Assembly (NCBI GenBank): GCA_017513795.1
Contig: JAFXEJ010000075.1
Span: 1-34,242 of the forward strand
Source of the DNA: Ruminococcus sp.
Lineage (GTDB): Bacteria > Bacillota > Clostridia > Oscillospirales > Ruminococcaceae
DNA length: 34,242 nt
Reading direction: 5' to 3'
This document shows, piece after piece, positions 1 to 7,645 of this stretch. The notes under the pieces were generated by a model. It searched no databases, was not told the DNA's origin, and was given only the letters and a program-made list of their open reading frames with translations. The translations under genes were made by a program, and so were the position numbers. The first letter of the stretch is position 1. Every line of letters starts with the position of its first letter.

Positions 1-579
1 TATTTTGAAGTGGCTGCTGCAAAGCCTGTTATCTACCTATATCCCGAACAGGAAACCGACGTTCGTGTTGAACTTGAACTCACAGAAGCTGACCTCTCCA
101 CAACTTATCCGAAGTACAATAACGGCTGGGATGTTACAGCTTATCCCGACGGAACTCTCCTTAACAAGGCAGACGGTACACACCACAAATACCTCTTCTG
201 GGATGCTAAAAACTGCCGTACAAGATTTGATTACTCAAAGGGATTCTGTGTTGCCGGAAGCGATACTGAAAGCTTCCTCAGAGAAAAGCTCACTTATATG
301 GGACTTTCTGAACAGGAAATGAATGAATTTATCGTGTACTGGCTCCCGTTAATGGAGCATAATAAGTATAATCTTATTGCTTTTCAGGGCGATGAATATA
401 CTGATTCTGCAAAGCTGAATATCACTCCGGAGCCGGATAGTATGCTTCGTATCTTCATGACTTATATTCCGCTTGAAGCACCGGTGGATATCGAACCTCA
501 GCAGCTTGAAACCTTTGAAAGAAAGGGCTTTACAGTTGTTGAATGGGGCGGAGCACTGATTGAAGCTGAACTCAGCTAA
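1..579 (+). CDS. 3' part of a KPVIYLYPE-type conserved hypothetical protein
   Basis: The reading frame is open from base 1, so the 5' end lies outside the window; a GTG at 10 is internal rather than a likely start. The visible 192 residues begin YFEVAAAKPVIYLYPE and contain NEFIVYWLPLMEHN and GFTVVEWGG. From memory these blocks mark a widespread family of uncharacterised proteins in gut Firmicutes, usually at the C-terminus of a larger, often secreted, protein. No catalytic motif is recognised and the function is unknown. It ends with TAA and is followed by a GC-rich hairpin. Confidence is high that it is coding and low for any role. Confidence 0.85.
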   Translation, partial: YFEVAAAKPVIYLYPEQETDVRVELELTEADLSTTYPKYNNGWDVTAYPDGTLLNKADGTHHKYLFWDAKNCRTRFDYSKGFCVAGSDTESFLREKLTYMGLSEQEMNEFIVYWLPLMEHNKYNLIAFQGDEYTDSAKLNITPEPDSMLRIFMTYIPLEAPVDIEPQQLETFERKGFTVVEWGGALIEAELS

Positions 580-596
580 GACATTTTCACAAATAA

Positions 597-617
597 GGGC
601 GGCCATCTTGGTCGCCC
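597..617 (+). terminator. Hairpin downstream of the first gene
   Basis: GGGCGGCC and GGTCGCCC form an 8-bp stem (one G-T pair) around the loop ATCTT, 18 bases after the stop codon. The T tract is weak, so it is either a poor intrinsic terminator or one of the dispersed GGGCG-type hairpins seen elsewhere in the window. Confidence 0.45.
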
Positions 618-644
618 CAGTTTGTCAATAAACATGATTTTTGT

Positions 645-663
645 GGGCGAATACAGTTCGCCC
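645..663. repeat. GGGCGAA/TTCGCCC palindromic hairpin
   Basis: A perfect 7-bp inverted repeat around TACAG. Similar stems occur at 15728-15749 and, more loosely, at 597-617 and 5572-5599, suggesting a small dispersed palindrome family that can act as a terminator. Confidence 0.5.
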
Positions 664-720
664 GTACATTTGTAATATAAAGGATAATTATAATTAATAT
701 AAAAAATTAAATATCAGGTA

Positions 721-749
721 TTGACATCAGATGCAAAATGGTGTATAAT
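721..749 (+). promoter_or_regulatory. Consensus sigma-A promoter of tRNA-Thr
   Basis: TTGACA (721-726), a 17-base spacer and TATAAT (744-749) match both consensus hexamers perfectly. The expected start of transcription is about 756, eight bases before the mature tRNA, as expected for a strongly expressed stable RNA. Confidence 0.9.
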
Positions 750-763
750 ATTATCTGTTCAAT

Positions 764-839
764 GCTGATGTGGCACAGTCGGTAGCGCAACGCCTTGGTA
801 AGGCGTAGGTCGTCGGTTCAAGTCCGATCATCAGCTCCA
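764..839 (+). tRNA. tRNA-Thr (anticodon GGT), CCA encoded
   Basis: A 76-base cloverleaf. The acceptor stem GCTGATG pairs with CATCAGC, the anticodon stem ACGCC/GGCGT encloses the loop TTGGTAA with anticodon GGT, the T arm contains GGTTCAAGTCC, and discriminator T is followed by an encoded CCA. It reads ACC/ACT codons. It stands alone between its own promoter and terminator. Confidence 0.97.
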
Positions 840-843
840 TTGA

Positions 844-869
844 GGATATCCATTCGGGTATCCTTTTTT
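844..869 (+). terminator. Intrinsic terminator of tRNA-Thr
   Basis: GGATATCC pairs with GGGTATCC (one G-T pair) around ATTC and is followed by six T. It starts five bases after the tRNA CCA end. Confidence 0.85.
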
Positions 870-894
870 ATTTTCCAGATCATTACAACAAAAA

Positions 895-929
895 TTGGCG
901 ACCAGATCAAATGGCCGCCAAATTTTTTT
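895..929. terminator. Bidirectional terminator after the PBP gene
   Basis: TTGGCGACC and GGCCGCCAA pair with one mismatch around AGATCAAAT. Seven T follow on the plus strand and a shorter AATTTTTG run follows on the minus strand. It ends the minus-strand PBP gene and can also stop read-through from the tRNA. Confidence 0.7.
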
Positions 930-930
930 A

Positions 931-2412
931 TTAATTTCCCATAACAGCATTAACAAGTCCCTGATAAAGGGGTGCTGATTCGCTTGCGAATTCATAGCCG
1001 TGTTCACCGGGATTCTGTACCATCATCACGATGATATAAGAGCCGTTTTCGCCGTAACTCTCGTAATTTCCGAAGTATGTACCGGCGCCGTCGTCGCTGT
1101 TATTCTTCACACATCCAGTAATATAGAGGAAATCTCCGAGCCATGTTTCAGCTGTTCCCGTCTTTGCATAGAGCGTATAACCCTCCGGAACATAGACACC
1201 AAGATTGCTTCCTATAGCCTGCATTCCGTCAAGAAGATTCTGTCTGCACTCCTGCGGAATCGTAGCGATAACATCGTTTCCCTTAGGAGCATTGCCGAGC
1301 TGTTTTAAAGGATCTCCGGTTGCAACGGTATTCTGAAGAACAAAAGGTCTTACCATATGTCCGAAAACCGCCTCACGTCCGAGAGCCGCAAGATACAGCG
1401 GAGAAGTGAGAACATAAGACTGTCCGAATGCCGTTCTGCGGAGGTCATCCTGACAGTAGATTTCGATGTTGTTTTCAAGTGCACCGAAGTCACATTCTAT
1501 ATCCGTTACGAAATGGAAAATAGAATCAAGGTCGGAAAGAACAGCGTCAGTTCCTATCTGGTCAAAAGCCTTTGCAAAGTAAATATTGCTGGAATTTATG
1601 AAAGCCGATGAAAGAGAACGTTGCATAGGATAGGAGAAATTAGTATCATGATCCCAGTTGACGATAGAAGTTCCGTCGAATTCCCACTCACCCTCATCAG
1701 TCAGCGAGTGCACTCCGTGCTTGTCGGAGATGACCTCAGACATGATTTTGAAGCATGAGCCGGGCTCGTAATTCTGAAAAGCCTTGTTTCCGAACTCACC
1801 CCACGCAAGTTCCTCGTCGTATTCGGTGGAAGCCACAGTTCGAGGGTCGTATGAGGGGTAGGAAACCTGTGCAAGAATCGAGCCGTCAGTTCTCATAGCG
1901 ACGCAGGCTCCCTTGATATTATTTGCTTGCATATAGCTGTAAACGGCATTCTGAACGTCTGCGTCGAGCGTAATAGTGATTGAATCTCCTTGCTGTCCGG
2001 AAGCATCAGAGGTGAGCAGAATATCTTCAAAAGTCTTGTCATAACCGGCAGACATTTCTGTAGCGACGTTGGCAAAAGAAATGGCATATTCGTCGGCATA
2101 AACTCTTTTTCCGTCAGAATCCGAGATAAGCAGACGTCCTTCTGTATCGTAGATATTTCCCTTAACAGAGGCTTTTTCTTTATCGGAAGAAGCCTTTTCC
2201 GTTGTCATTTCTGTCGTCTTATCTGTTGTCTTTTCGGAATGAACTGCTGATGTAGAAGAAGCATTTTCCGAAGCCGGAGAAGTTGATGATTCAGTTGCCG
2301 GTGAAGAATCTTCAACTGTTCGCTTTTCAACGGTAGAACTGCATGAAACCGCCGTCAGAAGCATAGCCTGTGCCATGATAATCACGGCAGCTTTTTTGAA
2401 TCTGTATGTCAT
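931..2412 (-). CDS. Lipoprotein penicillin-binding protein (D,D-transpeptidase domain)
   Basis: 493 residues from ATG at 2412. The longer frame opens with GTG at 2427, but that codon overlaps the likely ribosome binding site GTGAGG. A hydrophobic signal with lipobox TAVSC puts the lipidated Cys at 24, so the protein is anchored outside the membrane by lipid rather than by the N-terminal helix usual in PBP2/FtsI proteins. A Ser/Thr/Glu/Lys-rich linker follows (about 30-82). The transpeptidase domain has all three motifs: SCFK (S219, K222), SSN (274-276) and KTG (417-419). Expected role: peptidoglycan cross-linking and a target of beta-lactams. The N-terminal half is shorter than in classical class B PBPs. 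Own promoter at 2441-2470. Confidence 0.9.
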   Translation of the reverse strand: MTYRFKKAAVIIMAQAMLLTAVSCSSTVEKRTVEDSSPATESSTSPASENASSTSAVHSEKTTDKTTEMTTEKASSDKEKASVKGNIYDTEGRLLISDSDGKRVYADEYAISFANVATEMSAGYDKTFEDILLTSDASGQQGDSITITLDADVQNAVYSYMQANNIKGACVAMRTDGSILAQVSYPSYDPRTVASTEYDEELAWGEFGNKAFQNYEPGSCFKIMSEVISDKHGVHSLTDEGEWEFDGTSIVNWDHDTNFSYPMQRSLSSAFINSSNIYFAKAFDQIGTDAVLSDLDSIFHFVTDIECDFGALENNIEIYCQDDLRRTAFGQSYVLTSPLYLAALGREAVFGHMVRPFVLQNTVATGDPLKQLGNAPKGNDVIATIPQECRQNLLDGMQAIGSNLGVYVPEGYTLYAKTGTAETWLGDFLYITGCVKNNSDDGAGTYFGNYESYGENGSYIIVMMVQNPGEHGYEFASESAPLYQGLVNAVMGN

Positions 2413-2440
2413 AATATGATACCTCACACGATTTTTTGTT

Positions 2441-2470
2441 ATTATAACATACTATAATAAGTATTGTCAA
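2441..2470 (-). promoter_or_regulatory. Promoter of the PBP gene, with a palindrome in the spacer
   Basis: Read on the minus strand: TTGACA (2470-2465), an 18-base spacer and TATAAT (2446-2441), with an extended TG. The spacer holds ATACT-N6-AGTAT (2449-2464), ending two bases before the -10. The rest of the gap up to the arabinanase gene (about 2471-2656) is AT-rich, with no other gene or RNA recognised. Confidence 0.8.
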
Positions 2471-2656
2471 GCCGGAATCAGCAGTAAATTAGTTTATACA
2501 CCATGATGATATGTTATATATTTTCAGCAATCTGATATTTTATATGCACAATAATCTTCATGCATTGCAATATCACAACACAATATTGAATAGTGCTTCT
2601 TTAACATAGTCATAATTATTTCACAATCCGCAGAAAACATGATATTATATGCTATA

Positions 2657-2685
2657 TTGACGAAATCAAGCATCCATGTTATACT
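2657..2685 (+). promoter_or_regulatory. Promoter of the dockerin arabinanase-like gene
   Basis: TTGACG (2657-2662), a 17-base spacer and TATACT (2680-2685) preceded by TGT. It lies over an upstream in-frame ATG at 2676, which rules that codon out as the start. Confidence 0.8.
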
Positions 2686-2729
2686 TTAGTTGTACGAAAC
2701 AGCCAATTATTATTAATAAGGAGTTGCTT

Positions 2730-5549
2730 ATGAAAATCAAAAAAATCGTATCTGCACTGCTCTCATCAGCAGTACTCATTTCCGGTCAGACATCTGGAAT
2801 TCTTCCGCCGCAAAAGGCTCAGGCTGCACCATTCAAGAGCCGTGTTTCAGTTCATGATCCCTCTATTTTCAAGGACTCAGACGGCACATATTACGTTTTC
2901 GGCTCGCATATCGACGCCGCAAAATCCACAGACCTCCAGAGCTGGAACCGCTTTACTAACGGATATACAGCCAAAAACAATACTATCTTCGGCGACCTCT
3001 CAGGAAACCTTGCCAAATCCTTCGCTTGGGCAGGCGAAGATTTAGAGGACTGTGAGGGCGGATTCTCTGTGTGGGCACCCGATGTAATCTACAATCCTGA
3101 CTATGTGAACAAGGACGGCTCAAAAGGCGCATACATGATGTACTTCTGCACTACCTCAACATACATGAGGTCGGTTATTTCCTACGCCGTTTCACAGAAG
3201 GCTGAGGGACCATACACTTTTGTTGATACACTGATTTACTCCGGCTTTACTGAGAATGACAGCTTTGCCGTGAGCAATACGAAAAATGTCAACAGAAAAT
3301 ATACCTCCACCAACATAGATGAGCTTATCGCTGACGGAAAAGTCACATGGAACAACAGCTGGTTCAACAGGTCGAATTTCAACAATCAGCTCTTTCCTAA
3401 CGCTATCGACCCGAATATCTACTACGATACTGACGGAAATATGTATATGTGCTACGGTTCATGGTCTGGAGGAATCTTCACCCACAGGCTCGATAAAGCT
3501 ACAGGACGTGTAATTCATCCAAAATCCGGCACGACCTCAGACGGCAGAATGATAGACAGCTACTTCGGCACGAAGATTTCCGGCGGTTACGGAAAATCAG
3601 GCGAAGCTCCATATATAAAGTATAACGAAGACACCGGATATTACTATCTTTGGGTAACCTACGGCGGACTTTTCTCAGAAGGCGGCTACAATATGCGAGT
3701 ATTCCGCTCACAGAATCCTGACGGACCTTACACAGACCCTTCCGGAAAATCAGCTGTACTTCCGACAAATGCCAACCTCGATACATACGGACTTAAAGTC
3801 ATGGGAAATTACAAGTTCAGCTCGCTGAATACGGCATATATGGCTTGCGGACACAATTCTGTTTTCGAGGACGATGACGATAAATGGTATCTCATAAACC
3901 ACGCCCGCTTCGACGACGGCACGGAATATCACGAGGTAAGAGTTCATTCGATGTACTTCAACAGCGAGGAGTGGCCTGTTGTTGCTCCTTACGAGTACAG
4001 CGGCGATGTCCTTTCAGAAGGCGGATATAACGAATCAGACATCGTCGGCGAATATGAGCTTGTTAATCACGGTCTTGACACAAGCGCAACCATACACAAA
4101 GGCGAGAAAATCACTCTCGGCACAGATGGAAAAATCAGCGGTGCGGCAACAGGTACATGGTCTCAGGCTAAAGACAGCGCTCAGGCATCGTTTGTTATCG
4201 GCGGACAGCGCTATGACGGATATTTCCTTGCGGCTCAGGATGAAACAGGCAAGGAGAAAAAAGTCATGTCCTTTACGGCTGTAGGAAGCGATAATCAGAC
4301 TGTATGGGGAGTTCAGACAAAGCAGTTCACCGGAACTGACCGTTCTGCGCTCATAGATTATACAAGTTCTGACAGCAGTCTCAGCTACTCCCCCGACCTC
4401 TCAGTATCTGCCGGAAATTCCAGATATATCGGCGAAACCGAACTTCTCAGCGGCATACCTTACTTCATCACAAACAAGAACAGCGGACTTCTCCTCGAAG
4501 TTGAGGGCGGTAAAACTGAAGCCGGAACGAACATCCAGCAGTGGGAAATGAACAAAGGACCTCACCACGAATGGCGCATTACAGATCAGGGCGGCGGCTG
4601 GTGCAGAATCTCCCTCATGTCAGACGAAACTATGGCTGTTACAGTTGACGGAAACGACGCTCAGGACGGACTTAACATCGCTCTTGAAAAATATACCGGT
4701 GCCGATAATCAGCTTTTCCGTTTCGTGAAGAACGGAAGCTCCTACGGTATCGTGTCGAAATGCTCGGACGGTACAGCCGGTCTTGACGTTTTCGAGTGGA
4801 GCACCGAAAACGGCGGAAACATTAATCAGTGGAACTATTGGGGCGGCGACTGTCAGCTCTGGAAGCTTACTCCTGTTTATCCGGCTGTCACTAACGGTAC
4901 ATACACCATAAAGAATGTAAACTCCGGCAAGTGGGTTTCCTCAGAAAACGGCAATATTATTCAGAAATCATCCGCAGACGCATGGAAAATCACTTCCTCA
5001 GACGACGGAAGCTTCTATTTTACTGACGGCTCTGGTAACGCTCTCACGGTTGAAAAAGGCTCTCCCGAAGACGGAACAAACATTTCCATTGCGCCGTATA
5101 ATGATGACAAATCACAGAAATTCAACATAATCTGCAACAAGGACGGCTCATATTCGATTCTCTCCGCAGTTACGGACGGAAAATCCTGTCTCGATGTTTT
5201 TGAGATAAGCACTGAGGATGGTGCAAATATCTGTCAGTGGAACTTCTGGGGCGGCGACGGTCAGAAATTCATACTTGAACCATCTGCCGAAATTTCATCT
5301 GAACAGCCTGATGTAATTTACGGCGACGCAAATTGTGATGGAATTATCACGCTTTCGGATGCTGTACTTATGATGCAGGTTATCGGAAACCCCGATAAAT
5401 ACGGTATCGGCGGCACTGAAAGTACTGCTGTGACGCCTCAGGGAATGCTTAACGGCGACTGCTCTGATGTCGGATCCGGCATTACAAATCTTGATGCTCT
5501 TGCTGTTCAGCGATATCTGCTGAAGCTTATCGAAAAACTTCCGGAATAA
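2730..5549 (+). CDS. Secreted GH43 arabinanase-like enzyme with two ricin-type CBMs and a type I dockerin
   Basis: 939 residues. The ATG at 2730 is preceded by AAGGAG six bases upstream and starts a clear signal peptide (MKIKKIVSALL..., cleavage near AQA at 30-32). Residues ~38-400 are a GH43 five-bladed propeller with the expected acid triad: D43 (HDPSIF), D227 (IDPNIY) and E292 (SGEAPY). A GH43 C-terminal beta domain follows (~438-530), as in endo-alpha-1,5-L-arabinanases. Two ricin B/CBM13-like modules (~575-713 and ~722-850) carry repeated QW motifs (IQQWEM, INQWNYW, ICQWNFW). The C-terminus (~862-935) is a dockerin with two calcium loops, GDANCDGIITLSDA and GDCSDVGSGITNLDA; the second type resembles R. 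flavefaciens dockerins. Expected role: arabinan or pectin side-chain hydrolysis within a cellulosome. The substrate is inferred. Confidence 0.92.
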   Translation: MKIKKIVSALLSSAVLISGQTSGILPPQKAQAAPFKSRVSVHDPSIFKDSDGTYYVFGSHIDAAKSTDLQSWNRFTNGYTAKNNTIFGDLSGNLAKSFAWAGEDLEDCEGGFSVWAPDVIYNPDYVNKDGSKGAYMMYFCTTSTYMRSVISYAVSQKAEGPYTFVDTLIYSGFTENDSFAVSNTKNVNRKYTSTNIDELIADGKVTWNNSWFNRSNFNNQLFPNAIDPNIYYDTDGNMYMCYGSWSGGIFTHRLDKATGRVIHPKSGTTSDGRMIDSYFGTKISGGYGKSGEAPYIKYNEDTGYYYLWVTYGGLFSEGGYNMRVFRSQNPDGPYTDPSGKSAVLPTNANLDTYGLKVMGNYKFSSLNTAYMACGHNSVFEDDDDKWYLINHARFDDGTEYHEVRVHSMYFNSEEWPVVAPYEYSGDVLSEGGYNESDIVGEYELVNHGLDTSATIHKGEKITLGTDGKISGAATGTWSQAKDSAQASFVIGGQRYDGYFLAAQDETGKEKKVMSFTAVGSDNQTVWGVQTKQFTGTDRSALIDYTSSDSSLSYSPDLSVSAGNSRYIGETELLSGIPYFITNKNSGLLLEVEGGKTEAGTNIQQWEMNKGPHHEWRITDQGGGWCRISLMSDETMAVTVDGNDAQDGLNIALEKYTGADNQLFRFVKNGSSYGIVSKCSDGTAGLDVFEWSTENGGNINQWNYWGGDCQLWKLTPVYPAVTNGTYTIKNVNSGKWVSSENGNIIQKSSADAWKITSSDDGSFYFTDGSGNALTVEKGSPEDGTNISIAPYNDDKSQKFNIICNKDGSYSILSAVTDGKSCLDVFEISTEDGANICQWNFWGGDGQKFILEPSAEISSEQPDVIYGDANCDGIITLSDAVLMMQVIGNPDKYGIGGTESTAVTPQGMLNGDCSDVGSGITNLDALAVQRYLLKLIEKLPE

Positions 5550-5571
5550 TCTCTCGCTTTAAGCGGTAATT

Positions 5572-5608
5572 CAGGGGCGTACCTATGTGTGCGCCCCTGT
5601 TATTTTTG
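5572..5608 (+). terminator. Intrinsic terminator of the arabinanase-like gene
   Basis: An 11-bp stem, CAGGGGCGTAC paired with GTGCGCCCCTG (one G-T pair), with a 6-base loop, followed by TTATTTTT. It begins 23 bases after the stop codon. Confidence 0.85.
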
Positions 5609-5711
5609 GGACGTCGGTTACTCCTGCTATGTAGGAAGATAACCGAAAGACAGAGGGTATAGTCACCAACTGTATAATTTTCGCATAACTTTAAAAAAAT
5701 TCAAAAACCTA

Positions 5712-5740
5712 TTGCATTTTTATGGTGAATATGCTATAAT
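5712..5740 (+). promoter_or_regulatory. Promoter of the ExbB/ExbD-like operon
   Basis: TTGCAT (5712-5717), a 17-base spacer and extended TGCTATAAT (-10 at 5735-5740). It is the only good promoter in the gap and makes the following three genes an independent unit. Confidence 0.75.
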
Positions 5741-5761
5741 AAACCGTAAGGAGGTATGCCA

Positions 5762-6439
5762 GTGAAAAATATATTTTCGGTCATCTTCATGAATTTCTGG
5801 GGATATGACCTCATTATTTTCATTGCCGCCGTTCTCACGGCTGTGATGTACTTCTCACTTAAAAAATCAGCGGACGGGCTCTACAATAAAATGCATCTTA
5901 CCGTTTTTGTTCCTGATGGCAATCTTTCCCGAAAAGAAGCCGATAACGATATATCCGGACTTCGTGAGACTGATATCGTCACTATGAGAAACAATATGGG
6001 TAAGCTATACTCAATTTTTGTCAATCTTACAGGTATCTTCCCTCTGCTCGGTATTCTCGGTACAGTTATCTCGCTTCTCGGTCTTGTTTCCGATACAAAC
6101 GATATCACAGGAAACTTCTACGGCGCACTTACTTCAACCTTCTGGGGACTTGTTTTTGCTATCATCTTCAAGTTCCTCGATGGAATAATCAGTGCTAAAA
6201 TCGAGGATAATGAAAAGAATGTCGCTCTATATCTCGACCGTAATAATACTCAAAGCATGAATATCCCAAGTCATGAGGAAATCATATCACATGCTTCCCT
6301 CAGACAGACAGATCACCTTTATAATTCCCGATATGCTATGTCAGATTCCGGTTATCCAAAAAATATCAGAAAAGATTACGAGGATAATAATTCCGACTCA
6401 GATCAGGAAGTTATGAAAATCCTCAACTCTATTAACTGA
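5762..6439 (+). CDS. MotA/TolQ/ExbB-family proton channel subunit
   Basis: 225 residues. AAGGAGGT (5748-5755) abuts the ATG at 5756, too close to use it, but is ideally placed for GTG 5762, so GTG is taken as start. Three membrane segments are visible: ~16-31, ~88-108 (GIFPLLGILGTVISLLGL) and ~119-141 (GALTSTFWGLVFAIIFKF). The last two form the family signature, including the pore-lining threonines T101 and T124/T126 expected from ExbB/TolQ. The long loop between helices 1 and 2 is cytoplasmic in the family. In diderms such proteins pass protons to energise outer-membrane partners; what it would drive in a monoderm is unknown. It is followed after one base by the ExbD-like gene. Confidence 0.85.
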   Translation: MKNIFSVIFMNFWGYDLIIFIAAVLTAVMYFSLKKSADGLYNKMHLTVFVPDGNLSRKEADNDISGLRETDIVTMRNNMGKLYSIFVNLTGIFPLLGILGTVISLLGLVSDTNDITGNFYGALTSTFWGLVFAIIFKFLDGIISAKIEDNEKNVALYLDRNNTQSMNIPSHEEIISHASLRQTDHLYNSRYAMSDSGYPKNIRKDYEDNNSDSDQEVMKILNSIN

Positions 6440-6440
6440 T

Positions 6441-7055
6441 ATGAACGGATACCGCAAAAATAAGGGAATTGTGATCGAACTTACTGCCCTTCTCGACGTT
6501 ATCATGATTATGCTTTTCTGGATCATGATGAACGTTCAGGACAGCAGCAAATCGGCTTCTGATGCCGCTGAAAAACGAGCGGCGGTGGCTGAACAAAGAG
6601 CCGAGATTGTTCAGGAAGAACTCGATATCAAAACAGCTCAGCTTGAACGATTCAGAAATGTTCTCCAGAATATTGACAAAAACGCCGCTGATAACCAACA
6701 GGCTCTGCTCGGCTATGAAAGCGGTATGCTCGTTACCCTTGATATCCGCTATGATGACAAGGGAAAGCTCCTTATCTACAATGCAAGCGACAAGCTCGGA
6801 GAAGCTGAAATATCCTCCGAAACAGAAATCACTGCCTGCATTATAAATGCTCTTGATAAGGCAGGTCTTGAAAAAAATGATGTGGTGCTCTGTGCCCTGA
6901 TTTATGACGGAAGCACCTCGCTCTACAAGGATTATAAAATGGTAAACTCTGCTGTCGGAAGCGTAAGAAATGTTTATGCAAACTTCTACTGTGCTTACAT
7001 AAATACAGCGAAAACTAATCAGCCCGAATCTGAATCCACTACGAAAGGATGGTAA
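6441..7055 (+). CDS. ExbD/TolR-like protein with extracellular coiled coil
   Basis: 204 residues. The ATG follows the previous stop by one base with no obvious ribosome binding site, so translation is probably coupled. The N-terminus has one membrane helix with the ExbD/TolR signature IELTALLDVIMIMLFWIMM; D19 matches the proton-carrying Asp of ExbD. A charged heptad-rich stretch (~35-75, SDAAEKRAAVAEQRAEIVQ...) predicts a coiled coil, which is unusual for ExbD. Residues ~85-190 form an alpha/beta extracellular domain (LVTLDIRYDDKGKLLIYNA...) that only loosely resembles the ExbD periplasmic fold. It presumably forms the stator/rotor partner of the upstream channel protein. The family call rests mainly on the transmembrane motif and gene order. 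Confidence 0.75.
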   Translation: MNGYRKNKGIVIELTALLDVIMIMLFWIMMNVQDSSKSASDAAEKRAAVAEQRAEIVQEELDIKTAQLERFRNVLQNIDKNAADNQQALLGYESGMLVTLDIRYDDKGKLLIYNASDKLGEAEISSETEITACIINALDKAGLEKNDVVLCALIYDGSTSLYKDYKMVNSAVGSVRNVYANFYCAYINTAKTNQPESESTTKGW

Positions 7056-7057
7056 TT

Positions 7058-7555
7058 ATGGCAAAATCAAAATCTAAAAAGCAATCCAAAAAAGGTCAGC
7101 CACCGGTTCAGGAGAAAGTTGTTGTAAAAAGAAAAAGCGGCTGCTTTATCGCACTTCTTCTGCTTGCTGCGATAATCGCACTTGTGATATGGCTTCTCAG
7201 CCACTTTGATATAGGTTTCTTCGGCAAGGACGGCGGCGGTGACAGCAAGGGTTCCTCACAATCTGAAAGCGTTGACAACCTCACTCAGATGGAAACTGTC
7301 AACAAAAGCACTCAGCCATCCGATGACAGCGAAAAAATTATTGACATCACAGTAAGCGGAAGTCAGTATTTCTACAACGACGGCAAAATTGAAGTTCAGG
7401 ACTTCATTAATGAAATCAAGGAAATGAACGGCGTTGTGAATGTACGCATTACCGATAATAATTCCTATGTTGAATATATGGAATCCCTTATCGATGCTCT
7501 TGAAGAAAACGGTATTCCCTACACAGAATATCCAGCTGACAGCGAAAACGAATAA
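7058..7555 (+). CDS. Single-pass membrane protein with an ExbD/TolR-like extracellular domain
   Basis: 165 residues from ATG 7058, two bases after the previous stop, with AAAGGA eight bases upstream; an in-frame ATG at 7049 overlaps the previous gene and is less likely. A very basic tail (KSKSKKQSKK, to ~26) precedes one helix (~29-49), then a Gly/Ser/acidic linker. Residues ~93-157 read IIDITVSGSQYFYNDGKIEV...VNVRITDNNSYVEYMESLIDALEENGI, the strand-helix pattern of the ExbD/TolR C-terminal domain. The helix lacks the acidic residue of ExbD, so this looks like an extra ExbD-type domain without the proton site. Last gene of the operon; a terminator follows. Confidence 0.7.
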   Translation: MAKSKSKKQSKKGQPPVQEKVVVKRKSGCFIALLLLAAIIALVIWLLSHFDIGFFGKDGGGDSKGSSQSESVDNLTQMETVNKSTQPSDDSEKIIDITVSGSQYFYNDGKIEVQDFINEIKEMNGVVNVRITDNNSYVEYMESLIDALEENGIPYTEYPADSENE

Positions 7556-7567
7556 AAACCCCTACAG

Positions 7568-7614
7568 AGCCTGTTTGATATCTCCTTCATTACGGGGATA
7601 CTGAACAGGCTTTT
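7568..7614 (+). terminator. Terminator of the ExbB/ExbD-like operon
   Basis: AGCCTGTT and AACAGGCT form a perfect 8-bp base, extended inward by a longer imperfect stem, then TTTT. It separates this operon from the aro genes. Confidence 0.75.
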
Positions 7615-7645
7615 AAGGCAACATCACCATATTAACGGAGGAATT

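Noticed and set aside
2676-2729. Upstream ATG extending the arabinanase-like gene by 18 residues
   Set aside because: It lies inside the promoter spacer, and the ATG at 2730 has AAGGAG and begins a proper signal peptide.
5762-7555. Interpretation of the channel operon as a Zorya defence system
   Set aside because: The first gene lacks the long ZorA tail, the second lacks an OmpA/MotB-like domain, and no ZorC, ZorD or ZorE gene follows.
7568-7645. Riboswitch or T-box ahead of aroB
   Set aside because: The structure is explained by the terminator of the preceding operon; only about 30 bases remain before the aroB start, and no specifier or T-box sequence is present.
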